DNA of 64,000 bases from Caballeronia humi (GTDB taxonomy: Bacteria; Pseudomonadota; Gammaproteobacteria; Burkholderiales; Burkholderiaceae): assembly GCF_001544475.1 (NCBI RefSeq), contig NZ_FCNW02000023.1, positions 33,232 to 97,231 on the forward strand. Direction: 5' to 3'. Positions 8,594 to 17,900 of this stretch are shown one piece after another. Under the pieces are notes generated by a model. It was not told where the DNA came from, did no database searches, and saw only the letters and a list, made by a program, of their open reading frames with translations. Both the position numbers and the translations under genes were made by a program. How positions within the stretch are numbered: the first letter of the stretch is position 1; each line of letters begins with the position of its first letter.

Positions 8594-9364
8594 ATGACGC
8601 ATGCAGACATGATCCTGGAGACAAGGGGTCTAACCAGGGAGTTCAACGGCTTCACGGCAGTCAATGGTATCGATCTGCGGGTGCGCCGCGGCACGATACA
8701 CGCATTGATCGGGCCGAACGGCGCCGGCAAGACGACGTGCTTCAACCTGTTGACGAAATTCCTGACGCCCACGTCAGGACAGATTTTCTTCGATGGCCGC
8801 GAAATCACCCGTGCAGCGCCCGCGGCGATCGCCCGGCAAGGCGTAGTCCGGTCGTTCCAGATTTCCGCGGTGTTCCCGCACCTCACGCCGGTAGATAACG
8901 TGACGATCGCGTTGCAGCGGCCGCTCGGCGTGTCGTATCGATTCTGGAAGAGCAGCGCGATGGTGAAGCGCCTGCGCGAACGCGCGCTCGAATTGCTGGG
9001 AGACGTCGGTCTCGCCGCTTACGCCGATGTGAAGACCGTCGAGCTGTCGTACGGCCATAAGCGCGCGCTCGAAATCGCGACGACGCTCGCGATGGATCCC
9101 GTGCTGATGCTGCTCGACGAACCCACGCAAGGCATGGGACACGAGGATGTCGATCGCGTGACGGCGCTCATCGACAAGGTATCGAAAGGAAGAACGATTC
9201 TGATGGTTGAGCACAACATGAAGATGGTGTCGAGCATCTCCGACACGATCACGGTGCTCCAGCGTGGCGAGATCCTGGCCGAAGGGGACTACGCGGCTGT
9301 CTCCGCGAATCCGCAAGTTAAGGAAGCGTACATGGGGACCGAAGATGCATCGCTCGCACATTGA
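8594..9364 (+). CDS. ABC transporter ATPase, LivG type
   Basis: A 256-residue ATP-binding subunit. Walker A is GPNGAGKTT, the Q-loop is RSFQISAVFPHLTPVDNV (LivG style), the signature region reads ELSYGHKRALEIATTLA (a YGHKR variant of LSGGQ common in LivG proteins), Walker B is VLMLLDEPTQGM, and the switch His is in MVEHNMKMV. It energises import with the ATPase at 9345, whose start lies inside this gene's last 20 bases, indicating coupled translation, and with the permeases at 10125 and 11018. Confidence 0.93.
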   Translation: MTHADMILETRGLTREFNGFTAVNGIDLRVRRGTIHALIGPNGAGKTTCFNLLTKFLTPTSGQIFFDGREITRAAPAAIARQGVVRSFQISAVFPHLTPVDNVTIALQRPLGVSYRFWKSSAMVKRLRERALELLGDVGLAAYADVKTVELSYGHKRALEIATTLAMDPVLMLLDEPTQGMGHEDVDRVTALIDKVSKGRTILMVEHNMKMVSSISDTITVLQRGEILAEGDYAAVSANPQVKEAYMGTEDASLAH

Positions 9365-10109
9365 ACTGCTCGATGACGCTGACAAAAACTCGGTGGCATG
9401 CGAAGACGCACTGCGCGTGACGGGGCTCGAAGCATGGTATGGCGATTCGCACATCCTGCATGGCGTCGACCTGCGTGCGGCACGCGGCGAAGTGGTCACG
9501 CTCCTCGGCCGCAATGGTTCGGGCCGCAGCACGACGTTGAAGGCGATCATGGGACTGACCGATACGCGCCGTGGCTCGGTTTGCATCGACGGCCGCGAGA
9601 CGATCGGTCAGGAGCCGCAGGGCGTGGCGAGGCTCGGTGTCGGATATTGTCCGGAGGAGCGCGGCATCTTCGCGGCGCTGTCGTGCGAGGAAAACCTGTT
9701 GTTGCCGCCGCGTCTTCCGAATGCGAAGGGCATCCCGATGCCGCTCGACGAAATCTACGCGATGTTCCCGAACCTCGCCGAGCGTCGTGCGAGTCAGGGC
9801 ACGCGCTTGTCGGGCGGCGAGCAGCAGATGTTGGCGATCGCGCGGATTCTGCGCACGGGCGCAGACATCCTTCTGCTCGATGAAATCTCTGAAGGACTCG
9901 CACCGGTTATCGTGCAGACCCTCGGGCGCGTGATCAGGCTGCTCAAATCGCGCGGCTTCACGATTCTGCTCGTCGAGCAGAACTTCCGCTTCGCCGCACC
10001 GCTCGCCGATCGCTTCTACGTGATGGAACACGGACGTATCGTCGACGCCTTCGAGTCGGCGTGCCTTCCTGAAAAAACGGCCACGCTGCAAGCGCTGCTC
10101 AACATCTGA
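9345..10109 (+). CDS. ABC transporter ATPase, LivF type, with altered Walker A
   Basis: A 254-residue second ATPase of the Liv-type importer. The signature RLSGGEQQMLAIARIL, Walker B ILLLDEISEGLAP and switch region LLVEQNFRFA are standard for LivF. Walker A, however, reads GRNGSGRST: the lysine that grips ATP phosphates is arginine (residue 61). The DNA is clear at that codon (CGC). The start at 9345 overlaps the end of the LivG-type gene by 20 bases; it skips a longer upstream reading that lies inside that gene. The substitution may lower activity or be tolerated because the partner ATPase is canonical. I have the impression that it recurs in some LivF paralogues. Confidence 0.92.
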   Translation: MHRSHIELLDDADKNSVACEDALRVTGLEAWYGDSHILHGVDLRAARGEVVTLLGRNGSGRSTTLKAIMGLTDTRRGSVCIDGRETIGQEPQGVARLGVGYCPEERGIFAALSCEENLLLPPRLPNAKGIPMPLDEIYAMFPNLAERRASQGTRLSGGEQQMLAIARILRTGADILLLDEISEGLAPVIVQTLGRVIRLLKSRGFTILLVEQNFRFAAPLADRFYVMEHGRIVDAFESACLPEKTATLQALLNI

Positions 10110-10124
10110 CCGGAGCGAAACGTC

Positions 10125-11009
10125 ATGGAAATCCTCGGTATGCCGCTACCAGCGGTATTGGGTCAGCTCGTGCTCGGTTTGATGAACGGCTGCTTTTATG
10201 CGGTGCTGAGTCTGGGCTTGTCCCTCATCTTTGGCTTATTGAATGTGATCAATTTCACGCACGGTGCGTTTTTCATGCTTGGCGCGCTCGTTGCGTGGAT
10301 GGGCACGAATTACTTCGGCTTCAGTTACTGGCTGATGCTCCTCATCGCACCGCTGACGGTGGGTTTCGTCGGCGTCCTGGTCGAGCGTTCCATGCTGCGT
10401 CGCCTCTATAAGCTCGATCATCTTTACGGCTTGCTGCTCACGCTCGGCATCACGCTGATTCTTGAGGGGCTATCGAGCTCGGTGTACGGCGTGTCGGGCA
10501 TGTCGTATGCCGCGCCCGACAGCCTCATGCGGGCCGTCGATCTCGGCTTCATGATGTTGCCGGCGTATCGCGCATGGGTCGTCATCGCATCGCTCGCCGT
10601 GTGCGGGGCGGCGTGGTGGGCGATCGAGCGCACGCAACTCGGCGCGCTGTTGCGCGCGGCGACCGAGAATCCGCGCCTCGTCGCGGCGTTCGGCGTCGAC
10701 GTGCCGCGCATGGTCTCGTTGACTTACGGCTTCGGCGTCGCGATCGCAGCCTTGGCCGGCGTGCTCGCCGCGCCGGTCATCCAGGTGTCGCCATTAATGG
10801 GGCAGAGCGTGATCATCACCGTGTTCGCGATCGTGGTGATCGGCGGGATGGGCTCGATTGCCGGGTCGGTGCTGACGAGCCTTGCGCTCGGCGTACTCGA
10901 AAGCGTGACGAAGCTGTTCTATCCGGAGGCGTCCGCGACGGTCGTGTTCGCCGTCATGGCTTTGGTTCTGCTCGTGCGTCCCGCCGGGCTGTTCGGTCAA
11001 TCGAAGTGA
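10125..11009 (+). CDS. ABC transporter permease, LivH type
   Basis: A 294-residue inner-membrane permease with about eight hydrophobic segments. Characteristic pieces are LVLGLMNGCFYAVLSLGLSLIFGLLNVINFTHG split across the first helices, GLLLTLGITLILEGL, RTQLGALLRAATENP (the ATPase-contact loop), and GGMGSIAGSVLTSLALGVLES. It begins 15 bp after the LivF-type gene and ends 8 bp before the LivM-type gene. Together they form the transmembrane channel of the importer whose binding protein is at 6582. Confidence 0.92.
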   Translation: MEILGMPLPAVLGQLVLGLMNGCFYAVLSLGLSLIFGLLNVINFTHGAFFMLGALVAWMGTNYFGFSYWLMLLIAPLTVGFVGVLVERSMLRRLYKLDHLYGLLLTLGITLILEGLSSSVYGVSGMSYAAPDSLMRAVDLGFMMLPAYRAWVVIASLAVCGAAWWAIERTQLGALLRAATENPRLVAAFGVDVPRMVSLTYGFGVAIAALAGVLAAPVIQVSPLMGQSVIITVFAIVVIGGMGSIAGSVLTSLALGVLESVTKLFYPEASATVVFAVMALVLLVRPAGLFGQSK

Positions 11010-11017
11010 GGTGTCAC

Positions 11018-12031
11018 ATGCATAACCGCTTTGCATTCGTCGTCGTTCTTGCCGTGCTAGCCGCCGCGCCGTTGCTCGGCGCCTATCCGGTCTTTCTGAT
11101 GAAGCTGATGTGCTTCGCGCTCTTCGCCACGTCGCTGAACCTGCTGCTCGGCTATGTGGGCCTGCTGTCGTTCGGTCATGCCGCCTTCTTCGGCGTCGCA
11201 GCCTACGTTGCAGGCAGCGCGTTGCGCGATCATGGTCTGCCACCGGAGTTCGCGTTGCTGCTCGGCACGGGCGTCGGAGCAGCACTTGGTTTCGGGATGG
11301 GGCTGCTCGCGATCCGGCGCAAAGGCATCTACTTCGCGATGGTCACGCTCGCACTCGCCCAGATGATCTACTTCTTTTGCGTACAGGCGCCATTCACAGG
11401 GGGCGAGGACGGCATGCAGGGCGTACCGCGCGGACGGCTGTTCGGCGCCGTTCCGCTCGACGATGACCTCACGCTCTATTACGTCGTGCTGGCTGTCGGT
11501 GCGATGGCGTTCGCGTTCGTCGGCCGCGTGATCGATTCTCCGTTCGGCAGAATCCTTGGCGCGCTGCGGGAGAACGAGGCGCGCACGGTCTCGCTCGGCT
11601 ATGACGTCGATCGCTTCAAGCTGCTGGCGTTCGTCATCTCGGCGGCTTGCGCGGGTCTCGCGGGCGCGATGAAGACGCTCGTGCTCGGCTTCGCCACGCT
11701 TTCCGATGTGCACTGGACGATGTCGGGCACCGTCATTCTCATGACGTTGCTGGGTGGACTCGGCACGCGTCTCGGACCGGTGGCCGGCGCGGTGATCGTC
11801 ATCGGGCTCGAGACGAAGCTTGCCGCGTTCGGCACATGGCTCGCGGACGTCACGCATCTCGGTTGGTTTGAGCGGCTGGGCGAATCAGTCAGCATTGTTA
11901 CCGGAGTGATGTTCGTGGCGTGCGTCATGCTGTTCCGACGCGGCGTCGTGGGCGAGGCCGTGCGATGGCTGGGGCAGCGGGAACGACGGAGTCGCCTGCT
12001 CGGGCGTCTAGTGCCTCGCGACAGCGCCTGA
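11018..12031 (+). CDS. ABC transporter permease, LivM type
   Basis: 337 residues, predicted multi-spanning. It has the LivM hallmarks LNLLLGYVGLLSFGHAAFFG, IRRKGIYFAMVTLALAQMIY, FGRILGALRENEARTVSLGYD (coupling loop) and MTLLGGLGTRLGPVAGA. The start at 11018 follows the LivH-type stop by 8 bases with GAGGTG as ribosome site; a longer in-frame reading upstream lies inside the LivH-type gene and is rejected. The C-terminus ends in a basic cytoplasmic tail (RERRSRLLGRL). It is the last gene of the operon; a hairpin terminator candidate lies at 12271. Confidence 0.92.
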   Translation: MHNRFAFVVVLAVLAAAPLLGAYPVFLMKLMCFALFATSLNLLLGYVGLLSFGHAAFFGVAAYVAGSALRDHGLPPEFALLLGTGVGAALGFGMGLLAIRRKGIYFAMVTLALAQMIYFFCVQAPFTGGEDGMQGVPRGRLFGAVPLDDDLTLYYVVLAVGAMAFAFVGRVIDSPFGRILGALRENEARTVSLGYDVDRFKLLAFVISAACAGLAGAMKTLVLGFATLSDVHWTMSGTVILMTLLGGLGTRLGPVAGAVIVIGLETKLAAFGTWLADVTHLGWFERLGESVSIVTGVMFVACVMLFRRGVVGEAVRWLGQRERRSRLLGRLVPRDSA

Positions 12032-12534
12032 TCCGTGAATGTGTGGACGTGCGGGGCAGGACAACGTCGTCTTGGATGTACAGAGCCGACGTTGGATGAT
12101 TTTCGCGAGCCCGTGGGTTCGAACAGCCGGAATGCGGCGCGTCGGTCCAATGCTTGCCGAAAGAGGTTGCCCGAAAAGCTGCCTTTCGATAAAGGGCGGC
12201 TGCGCCGGACAGGTAGCCACAGGCTGCTGTCTCTTAGAACCAATCCATGCAAACGCGACGAGTTCGACGGAAAAGGGATTCGATGCATCCCCTTTTTATC
12301 CGCAGCAACTTATGAAAATTGATTTTGGCATCGCGCAAGTTCTCGATCCGCATGACTAGCTCGAAATCAAATCAAACTTGGTTCAAAGGACTCAGGTTAG
12401 TTCGGTTATCGCCGGTTGCGAGGAAGAAGGACCTTTAGCGGACATACATCTTGCGGGTTGAACGCGCACAGCGATTGACTATGCTGAATAGAAGGCCGCG
12501 GTGAAGTCCGACGCCGGAGCCTGCTGGGGGCAAG
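12032..12534. other. Intergenic stretch after the transporter operon
   Basis: Apart from the terminator-like hairpin at 12271-12297 I see no convincing gene here. A 106-codon plus-strand frame (12039-12359) has no ribosome site, no recognisable domain and a cysteine-rich composition typical of chance frames. From about 12310 the DNA becomes visibly richer in A and T, which continues into the flank of the biosynthetic cluster. Confidence 0.5.
12271..12297 (+). terminator. Intrinsic terminator candidate
   Basis: AAAAGGGAT (12271-12279), a seven-base loop, then ATCCCCTTTTT (12287-12297): a hairpin with one bulged C and a run of T. It is about 240 bp after the LivM-type stop and has no other upstream gene to serve. 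It could end the long catabolic operon. The A-tract on the other side would also let it work leftward. Confidence 0.5.
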
Positions 12535-13044
12535 ATGATCGAATTCCAGGGCAAAGTTTCCTCTGTCGCCGAGACGCTTCTCGCGTCGGTGAAGGGCGCG
12601 TCGTTTTGCTTGCCGCCGCCCGTCAGCGGCGTGCAGATGCAGCGCGTGCTGTTCGATTCGATAAATTTCGAGCACGATCAGCCGACGACCGCAACGGTCT
12701 TTCAGCACCACCCGTGGCGCGCCAAAGAAGGCACGACGATTGACAAGCTGCAAACGCAGATCGTCATTGCCGGCACGATCGACTTTGTCCGTGTGCAGGC
12801 TATCCAGGCCGCGTCGAACGAGCTGGTGTCATCCGAGGCGAGGCTCAAGGCGGACCTGGGCTTCGATATCGATTGCGTCGTGTCGCCCGCCGATGGCAGC
12901 CCGGTCATCACCCTGCGCTGGAAATCAGCAGCGCGAGTACGGGTGCATGTCCGGCTCGACTTGGAGGAGCTTGAGTCATATCGGGTTCTGGAACCGCCGC
13001 AACTCAAGTTGCCAAGACCGCAGGCGCGCTCGACCCAGACCTGA
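12535..13044 (+). CDS. Hypothetical protein
   Basis: A 169-residue frame starting MIEFQGKVSSVAETLL with GGGGG about four bases before the ATG. I recognise no family. The C-terminal half (RVRVHVRLDLEELESYRVLEPPQLKL) looks like alternating strands, and the protein has no signal peptide or membrane segment. Amino-acid composition is normal, which favours a real gene over a chance frame. The overlapping minus-strand frame 12406-12753 has no ribosome site and is basic and cysteine-poor in a random way, so I reject it. It may be an accessory gene of the region that leads into the biosynthetic cluster. Confidence 0.42.
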   Translation: MIEFQGKVSSVAETLLASVKGASFCLPPPVSGVQMQRVLFDSINFEHDQPTTATVFQHHPWRAKEGTTIDKLQTQIVIAGTIDFVRVQAIQAASNELVSSEARLKADLGFDIDCVVSPADGSPVITLRWKSAARVRVHVRLDLEELESYRVLEPPQLKLPRPQARSTQT

Positions 13045-14039
13045 ATCAACGCGATGCGCACCAACCTGTCGCGCGCGCCTGCAACACCACTTCATATTCG
13101 CGTGGAGGCCGTTTGCCGTCGAGCGCATCAAGCAGATGCCGCGCCGCGAGCCTTCCGTTCTTGCGGCGCCCAAGAGCGAAGCGCCTGACACCGCCCGATA
13201 GCACGATCGCCCCGAATGTCGCACTTGAGTACCTGTCTGCATCCAACACACGGCAAGCTATTTGTTCGCAGGTCGCCAACACATTGACTTTCGATGGCAG
13301 TTCACATGCATTCTCTCGTGCGCAGCTATCGTGCAGGACAACGACCTCTCGATGGCTCGGAGAATGGAAGCCATCTCGCGAAGCCGCGCCGTGGAAGCCT
13401 CGGGCGGCGCTCGGTCCGCAAGAGAAGTGGAAGGGATTATCGGTGCATCAAGCGACGACGATGTGTTTGCCGAGGGAGCGCCTCCTGGCACATATTTCGC
13501 ATAGGTACTACGAAATTGATCGCCACACTGACACAGAACAGACTCAGATTTTTTCGGATCGAAATTCGCGTTTTCGTTACCCGTTTTATTCACCGATGTT
13601 GGGCACCGAGAATTGCAAGCACTTTATATAGGATTATCCGACTAAATGCTGACGTTATCGATGGCGGTTATATAAATATGGATGCCAAAATTTATGCTCT
13701 GTAGAAAAGGCCCTCGCACGTTGGGCGGCGCACATACGGTTTTACCCGGTAATTCGATGATGTTCTCAAGTTCAGAGAAAGAGACACTTAGAGAGCCTAA
13801 CGCGATCTCGTTGCTCCTTGGATCGTAGATAGCGTTCCTAATTTTAAGGAGAGTGTCTTAAAGATTTATGTTTATCTTTTAGCGTTGCCCATCAAACCGG
13901 TGGTCCCTCATGTTGAGAGACGAGCTCGATATCATCGACGCTTGGCATATCGCTGGCTAGTCTCGCGAAGCAATCCGGTTGCGCGTTAGCGCAGGCTTGC
14001 CCTAAAAGGCGCGCACCGGCATTTAGGAGTTTGTCAGAC
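13045..14039. other. AT-richer stretch with possible decayed regulator remnant
   Basis: No intact gene is convincing. On the minus strand one frame stays open from about 13459 to a TGA at 13046 and ends GRLAARHLLDALDGKRPPRE followed by YEVVLQARATG. That resembles the C-terminal end of LacI-type regulators (xGRxAxxLLxxxxG then a strand), but it lacks an ATG and upstream homology, so at most it is a remnant. From about 13500 to 14030 the DNA is notably AT-rich with no coding signal, including A/T-heavy runs near 13640-13870 that may hold promoters for the gene at 14040. Confidence 0.3.
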
Positions 14040-14615
14040 ATGACCTCATCCAGAGGGCGCGCGATTACCGGACTGAATTCCACTTGTGAAAGTGCGTGCA
14101 TGATGGAAAAGCTTCGCTTTGAAATTAAAGCGATGAAACAACGCGGATATACCAGTAATGGGAGCAGCGTCGGGGATTTGAATAGTCCTGGGCTTTTACC
14201 GGAGAGTCTAACCAGCCTTTCGCCCATGTCGGTTGAAGATGGTAAGCCGGGTGTAATGAAAGTAGGAAGAGCAGCCCGCAAACCGGATGTAAATAAAGAA
14301 GAAGAGGAGTTACTCGAAATTGTAGCCACTTTGACGAGCGGCTTGCATCGCGCAGACAGCCGGCATTCGGGATCAGAGACACAGACTATTTATGTTTCGC
14401 CCTGGCAAAAGGAAATAGCCAGCATCGCCAAAATGGGCGGTTTGGGCGAATGCCCGCATGAGATGGCGAGAATCGTCGCCAGGTCGTTTTATCGCGAAAT
14501 GACAATAGCAGGATTCAGCCAGAGCCAGATCATAAAAGTGGCGTCGGAGATTATCTCGGAGTTGAGTGTGAGCGTCCGGCGGCACAGCAAGCGCATGACC
14601 TCAAAGAGCAGCTAG
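14040..14615 (+). CDS. Hypothetical protein upstream of the PKS cluster
   Basis: A 191-residue protein of unknown family. The ATG at 14040 is chosen because AGGAG at 14025-14029 is ten bases upstream; a TTG at 14031 is too close to that site. The N-terminal two-thirds is low in structure and rich in Ser, Gly, Lys and Glu (for example NKEEEELLEIVATLTSGL). The C-terminal part (FYREMTIAGFSQSQIIKVAS then EIISELSVSVRRHSKR) looks like two helices with a basic tail, possibly a small binding or DNA-contacting domain. Codon use is more AT-rich than in the neighbours, a sign of transfer. A regulatory role for the cluster that starts 360 bp downstream is possible but only by position. Confidence 0.5.
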   Translation: MTSSRGRAITGLNSTCESACMMEKLRFEIKAMKQRGYTSNGSSVGDLNSPGLLPESLTSLSPMSVEDGKPGVMKVGRAARKPDVNKEEEELLEIVATLTSGLHRADSRHSGSETQTIYVSPWQKEIASIAKMGGLGECPHEMARIVARSFYREMTIAGFSQSQIIKVASEIISELSVSVRRHSKRMTSKSS

Positions 14616-14977
14616 ACGGGATGCGCCCGGACGGGTTAGGTCGACCACGCCGGTTTCAAGCAAGTCGTCCTTTACATGGCGTCGTGGCCGCATCGATCAA
14701 AAGCGAATCGATGATCTCTCGGTGCTGTGCCTTGGTTAATTGGCAAGCGACTCGGTCATGCGAAGAAAGATGACGATCCAGAGTAGTTAGTAAAACTAGC
14801 TGGTCTCGCCGACTAAAAGCATGGTTAGCAGAATCGCGTTAGGGGAATGCCAGGCAATGAGTTGATCAATGTCGCCGGTCCGCGGCGGCAAGCCCAGGAT
14901 TTCGGGGCCGAAGGCAAAGGGCCGAGTGCAGCTGTTAAACGCCGCGTACACGAATTGCTGAAGTATGGAGAGAAGTC
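14616..14977. other. Leader region of the PKS cluster
   Basis: This non-coding stretch of about 360 bp precedes the first biosynthetic gene. It contains an imperfect-spaced inverted repeat TAGTT (14784-14788), five bases, AACTA (14794-14798), a candidate regulator site whose half-sites equal those at the MarR promoter (621-639). I see no clear sigma-70 promoter and no obvious ECF-type -35/-10 pair. A ribosome site GGAGAG lies just before the ATG at 14978. The base composition shifts from AT-richer to GC-rich across this stretch. Confidence 0.35.
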
Positions 14978-17900
14978 ATGACCAGACGCACCTTGCTCGA
15001 AGTTTTCATCGACAATACAACACCGGACACGTCCGCTTCCTACACGTACTTGCGTGATGGCGAGATCGTGGACCGTACATTGACGCATTACGAACTGCTT
15101 CAACGCGCTAAAGGACTGGCTGAGTGGCTGAAGCAGCAAGGCATGTCGGGCAAGCGCGCTCTGCTGGTTTTTCCCACCGGTCTGGAATTCGTTGAGGCCT
15201 TCCTGGCGTGCCTCATTGCGAACGTGACGACGGTCCCCGTGGCGCCTGTCCCGCTGACAGGCGATACGAACAAGGCCAAGCGCCTGTCGGTTCTCATGGA
15301 CGATTGTCAGCCGTCGATTGTGCTTGGCGTAGGCAAGACCATCGGCAATGCGGGCGCCTTCGTCGAGCAAAACCCGAAATGGAGTGATCTGACGTGGCTG
15401 GAGGTCGACACTTTCGAAGGGTGGGACGCTTTTCCCGACCGCGCCATCGACATGCCTTCGCCGACTGCGATCGCTGTGCTTCAGTACACCTCGGGTTCGA
15501 CTGGCATGCCCAAGGGCGTAATGCTGTCCCACCAGAACATTCTGCACAATCTGATTCAGTGGGACCACGGGCTTGGCCATGACGACGCCAGCCGAATCAT
15601 CTCCTGGGTGCCACATTTCCATGATCTCGGCCTTCTCTACGGGATTCTGTTCCCGATGTACCGGTCGATATCGGCGTGCCTGTTGCCCGGTGTCGCCGTC
15701 GCCCAGACGCCGCTGCGCTGGCTGAAGGCGATCTCTGATTTCAAGGGCACGCACAGCATGGGCCCCAACTTCATGTACGGGCACTGCTGTCAAAAGATCT
15801 CCGAACATGACTGCGTAGGCCTGGACCTTTCGTCCTGGCGCATGGCACTCAATGCTGCCGAACCGGTCAGCGTCGAAACCGTGAGCAAATTCAACGAGAA
15901 GTTCGGCCGCTATGGCTTTCCATCCAACGCAATGACTGCGGGGTATGGCCTGGCCGAGGCGACGTGCTTCGTCACATGCCAGACATGGGACGAGCCTGTT
16001 CGCGCGCTGTCGCTGTCGGCCAAAGCGCTGTTGTGCAACGAAGTCCGGCTCGCCAAGGCGGGCGAAGTGGCAGCCGACATGGTGGCCTGCGGCAAGGCGC
16101 TGAACGGCACCACGGTGAAGATCGTCGATCCCGCACGCCTGACCGAATGCGCCCCGGACGAAATCGGCGAGATCTGGGTTCATAGCGGGAGCGTTTCCAG
16201 CGGCTATTGGAACAGGCCCGACGAAACCGCCCGGACGATGGGCGCGACCATGGCAGGCGATCGAGGCGGCCAGCAGTTCCTGCGAACCGGTGACTTGGGA
16301 TTCGTCAACGAAGGCGACCTCTTCACAACCGGCCGAATCAAGGACCTCATCATCGTGCATGGGGACAATTACTATCCGCAGGACGCCGAGCGTGAGATCG
16401 GGCGCGCGCACCCTGGCTTTGCACCAGGCGGTTGCGCCGTTTTCCCGGTCACGCGCGATGGCGAGGAGCGGATCGTTGTCGTTCAGGAACTCACGCGTGC
16501 CCACCGGGGCGGACCGTACGACGAGATGTTCGGCGCCATCCGCCGCGCAGTGGGCGCCGCGTTCGACCTGCCGGTGTACGCGATAGTCTTGATACAACCA
16601 GGCACCACGGCCAAGACGTCGAGCGGCAAGATCCAGCGCAACCAGTCGAAGCGGGCGTTTCTCGAGGGCGGCTTGCGGGTCGTCGCGAAGTGGGAAATCG
16701 ACCCCGACGCCAAGGCGCCAGTCCAGTCCCCGATGGCTGCGTGCCCGTCGAGCGCAGTCGAAGTGGAAGCATTCCTGACGCGTCGGGCTGCGGAAATCTC
16801 TCAGGTATCGCAGCAGAGCGTGCGTGCCGATCGCCCGTTCTCGGAGTACGGGCTGGGCTCGATCGATGCGGCCAGCCTGGCGACCGAGCTCGCGAGCCGG
16901 TTCAACGTCGAGGTTTCTCCCACCGAGTTCTATGACCATCCCAGCATCCGGCAACTTGCTCATTACCTGAGCCGCAGGATCGAGGGCGAACGCCCACAAG
17001 CGAAAACTGCTGCCCTGGCGTCCTGCGACCCGGATTCCGTGGTGGTCGTCGGCATGGCGTGCCGCTTTCCGGGTGCGGGCAATCTCGCCGCCTACTGGGA
17101 CTTGCTCTCGGAAGGCCGCAGTGGCATCACCTCACGCCGGCATGGCGACGGCACGGTGCGCCATGGAGGATTCCTCGACGACCTGATCGAGTTCGACAAC
17201 GCGTTCTTCTCGATCACGAACCGCGAAGCTGCCTGCATGGACCCCCAGCAACGCATTGCAATGCAGGTCGCATGGCATGCGCTCGAGGACGCGGGCATCA
17301 AGCCCGATGCCATCGCCGGCACCGACACGGGCGTATTCTTCGGTGCGTCCGCCTTCGACTACGGCTTGCTGCAACTGACGCAAGCCGAGCTCGATGCCTA
17401 CAGCAGTCAAGGATCGGTGCTGGCGGTCATCGCCAACCGCATCGCCTATCAGCTCGACTTGCACGGGCCGTCCTTCGTCGTGGACACCGCCTGTTCGTCG
17501 GCGCTTACCGCCGTTCACCTCGCTTGCCGCAGCCTTCGAGATGCCGAATGCCGCATGGCCATCGTCGGGGCGGTCAACGTCCTTCTGGCGAGCGAATGGG
17601 ATGAAGGGCTCATCAAGGCCGGCATGCTGGCGCCCGACGGACAATGCAAGACGTTCGACGCGTCGGCGAACGGCTACGTGCGCAGCGAGGGTTGCGGCGC
17701 GCTCGTGCTCAAGCGCTATCAGGATGCGGTCGCCGACGGTGACCGCATCTACGGCGCCATCGTCGGCAGCACGTTGAACCAGGACGGCCGCAGCAACGGC
17801 CTGACTGCACCAAGCGGCAGCGCGCAGGAGGCACTCGTGCTCAGCGCGCTCGCAAAAGCGAAACTCGACCCGTCCGAGCTCCAGTACGTCGAGGCGCACG

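Noticed and set aside
12039..12359. 106-codon plus-strand frame
   Set aside because: Cys-rich random-looking composition and no ribosome site.
13258..13593. 111-codon minus-strand frame in the AT-richer flank
   Set aside because: No ribosome site and no family; the neighbouring frame looks more like a regulator remnant, and both are too weak to call genes.
14825..16999. 724-codon minus-strand open frame
   Set aside because: It is the antisense shadow of the FAAL part of the PKS; the plus-strand frame has complete domains and a ribosome site.
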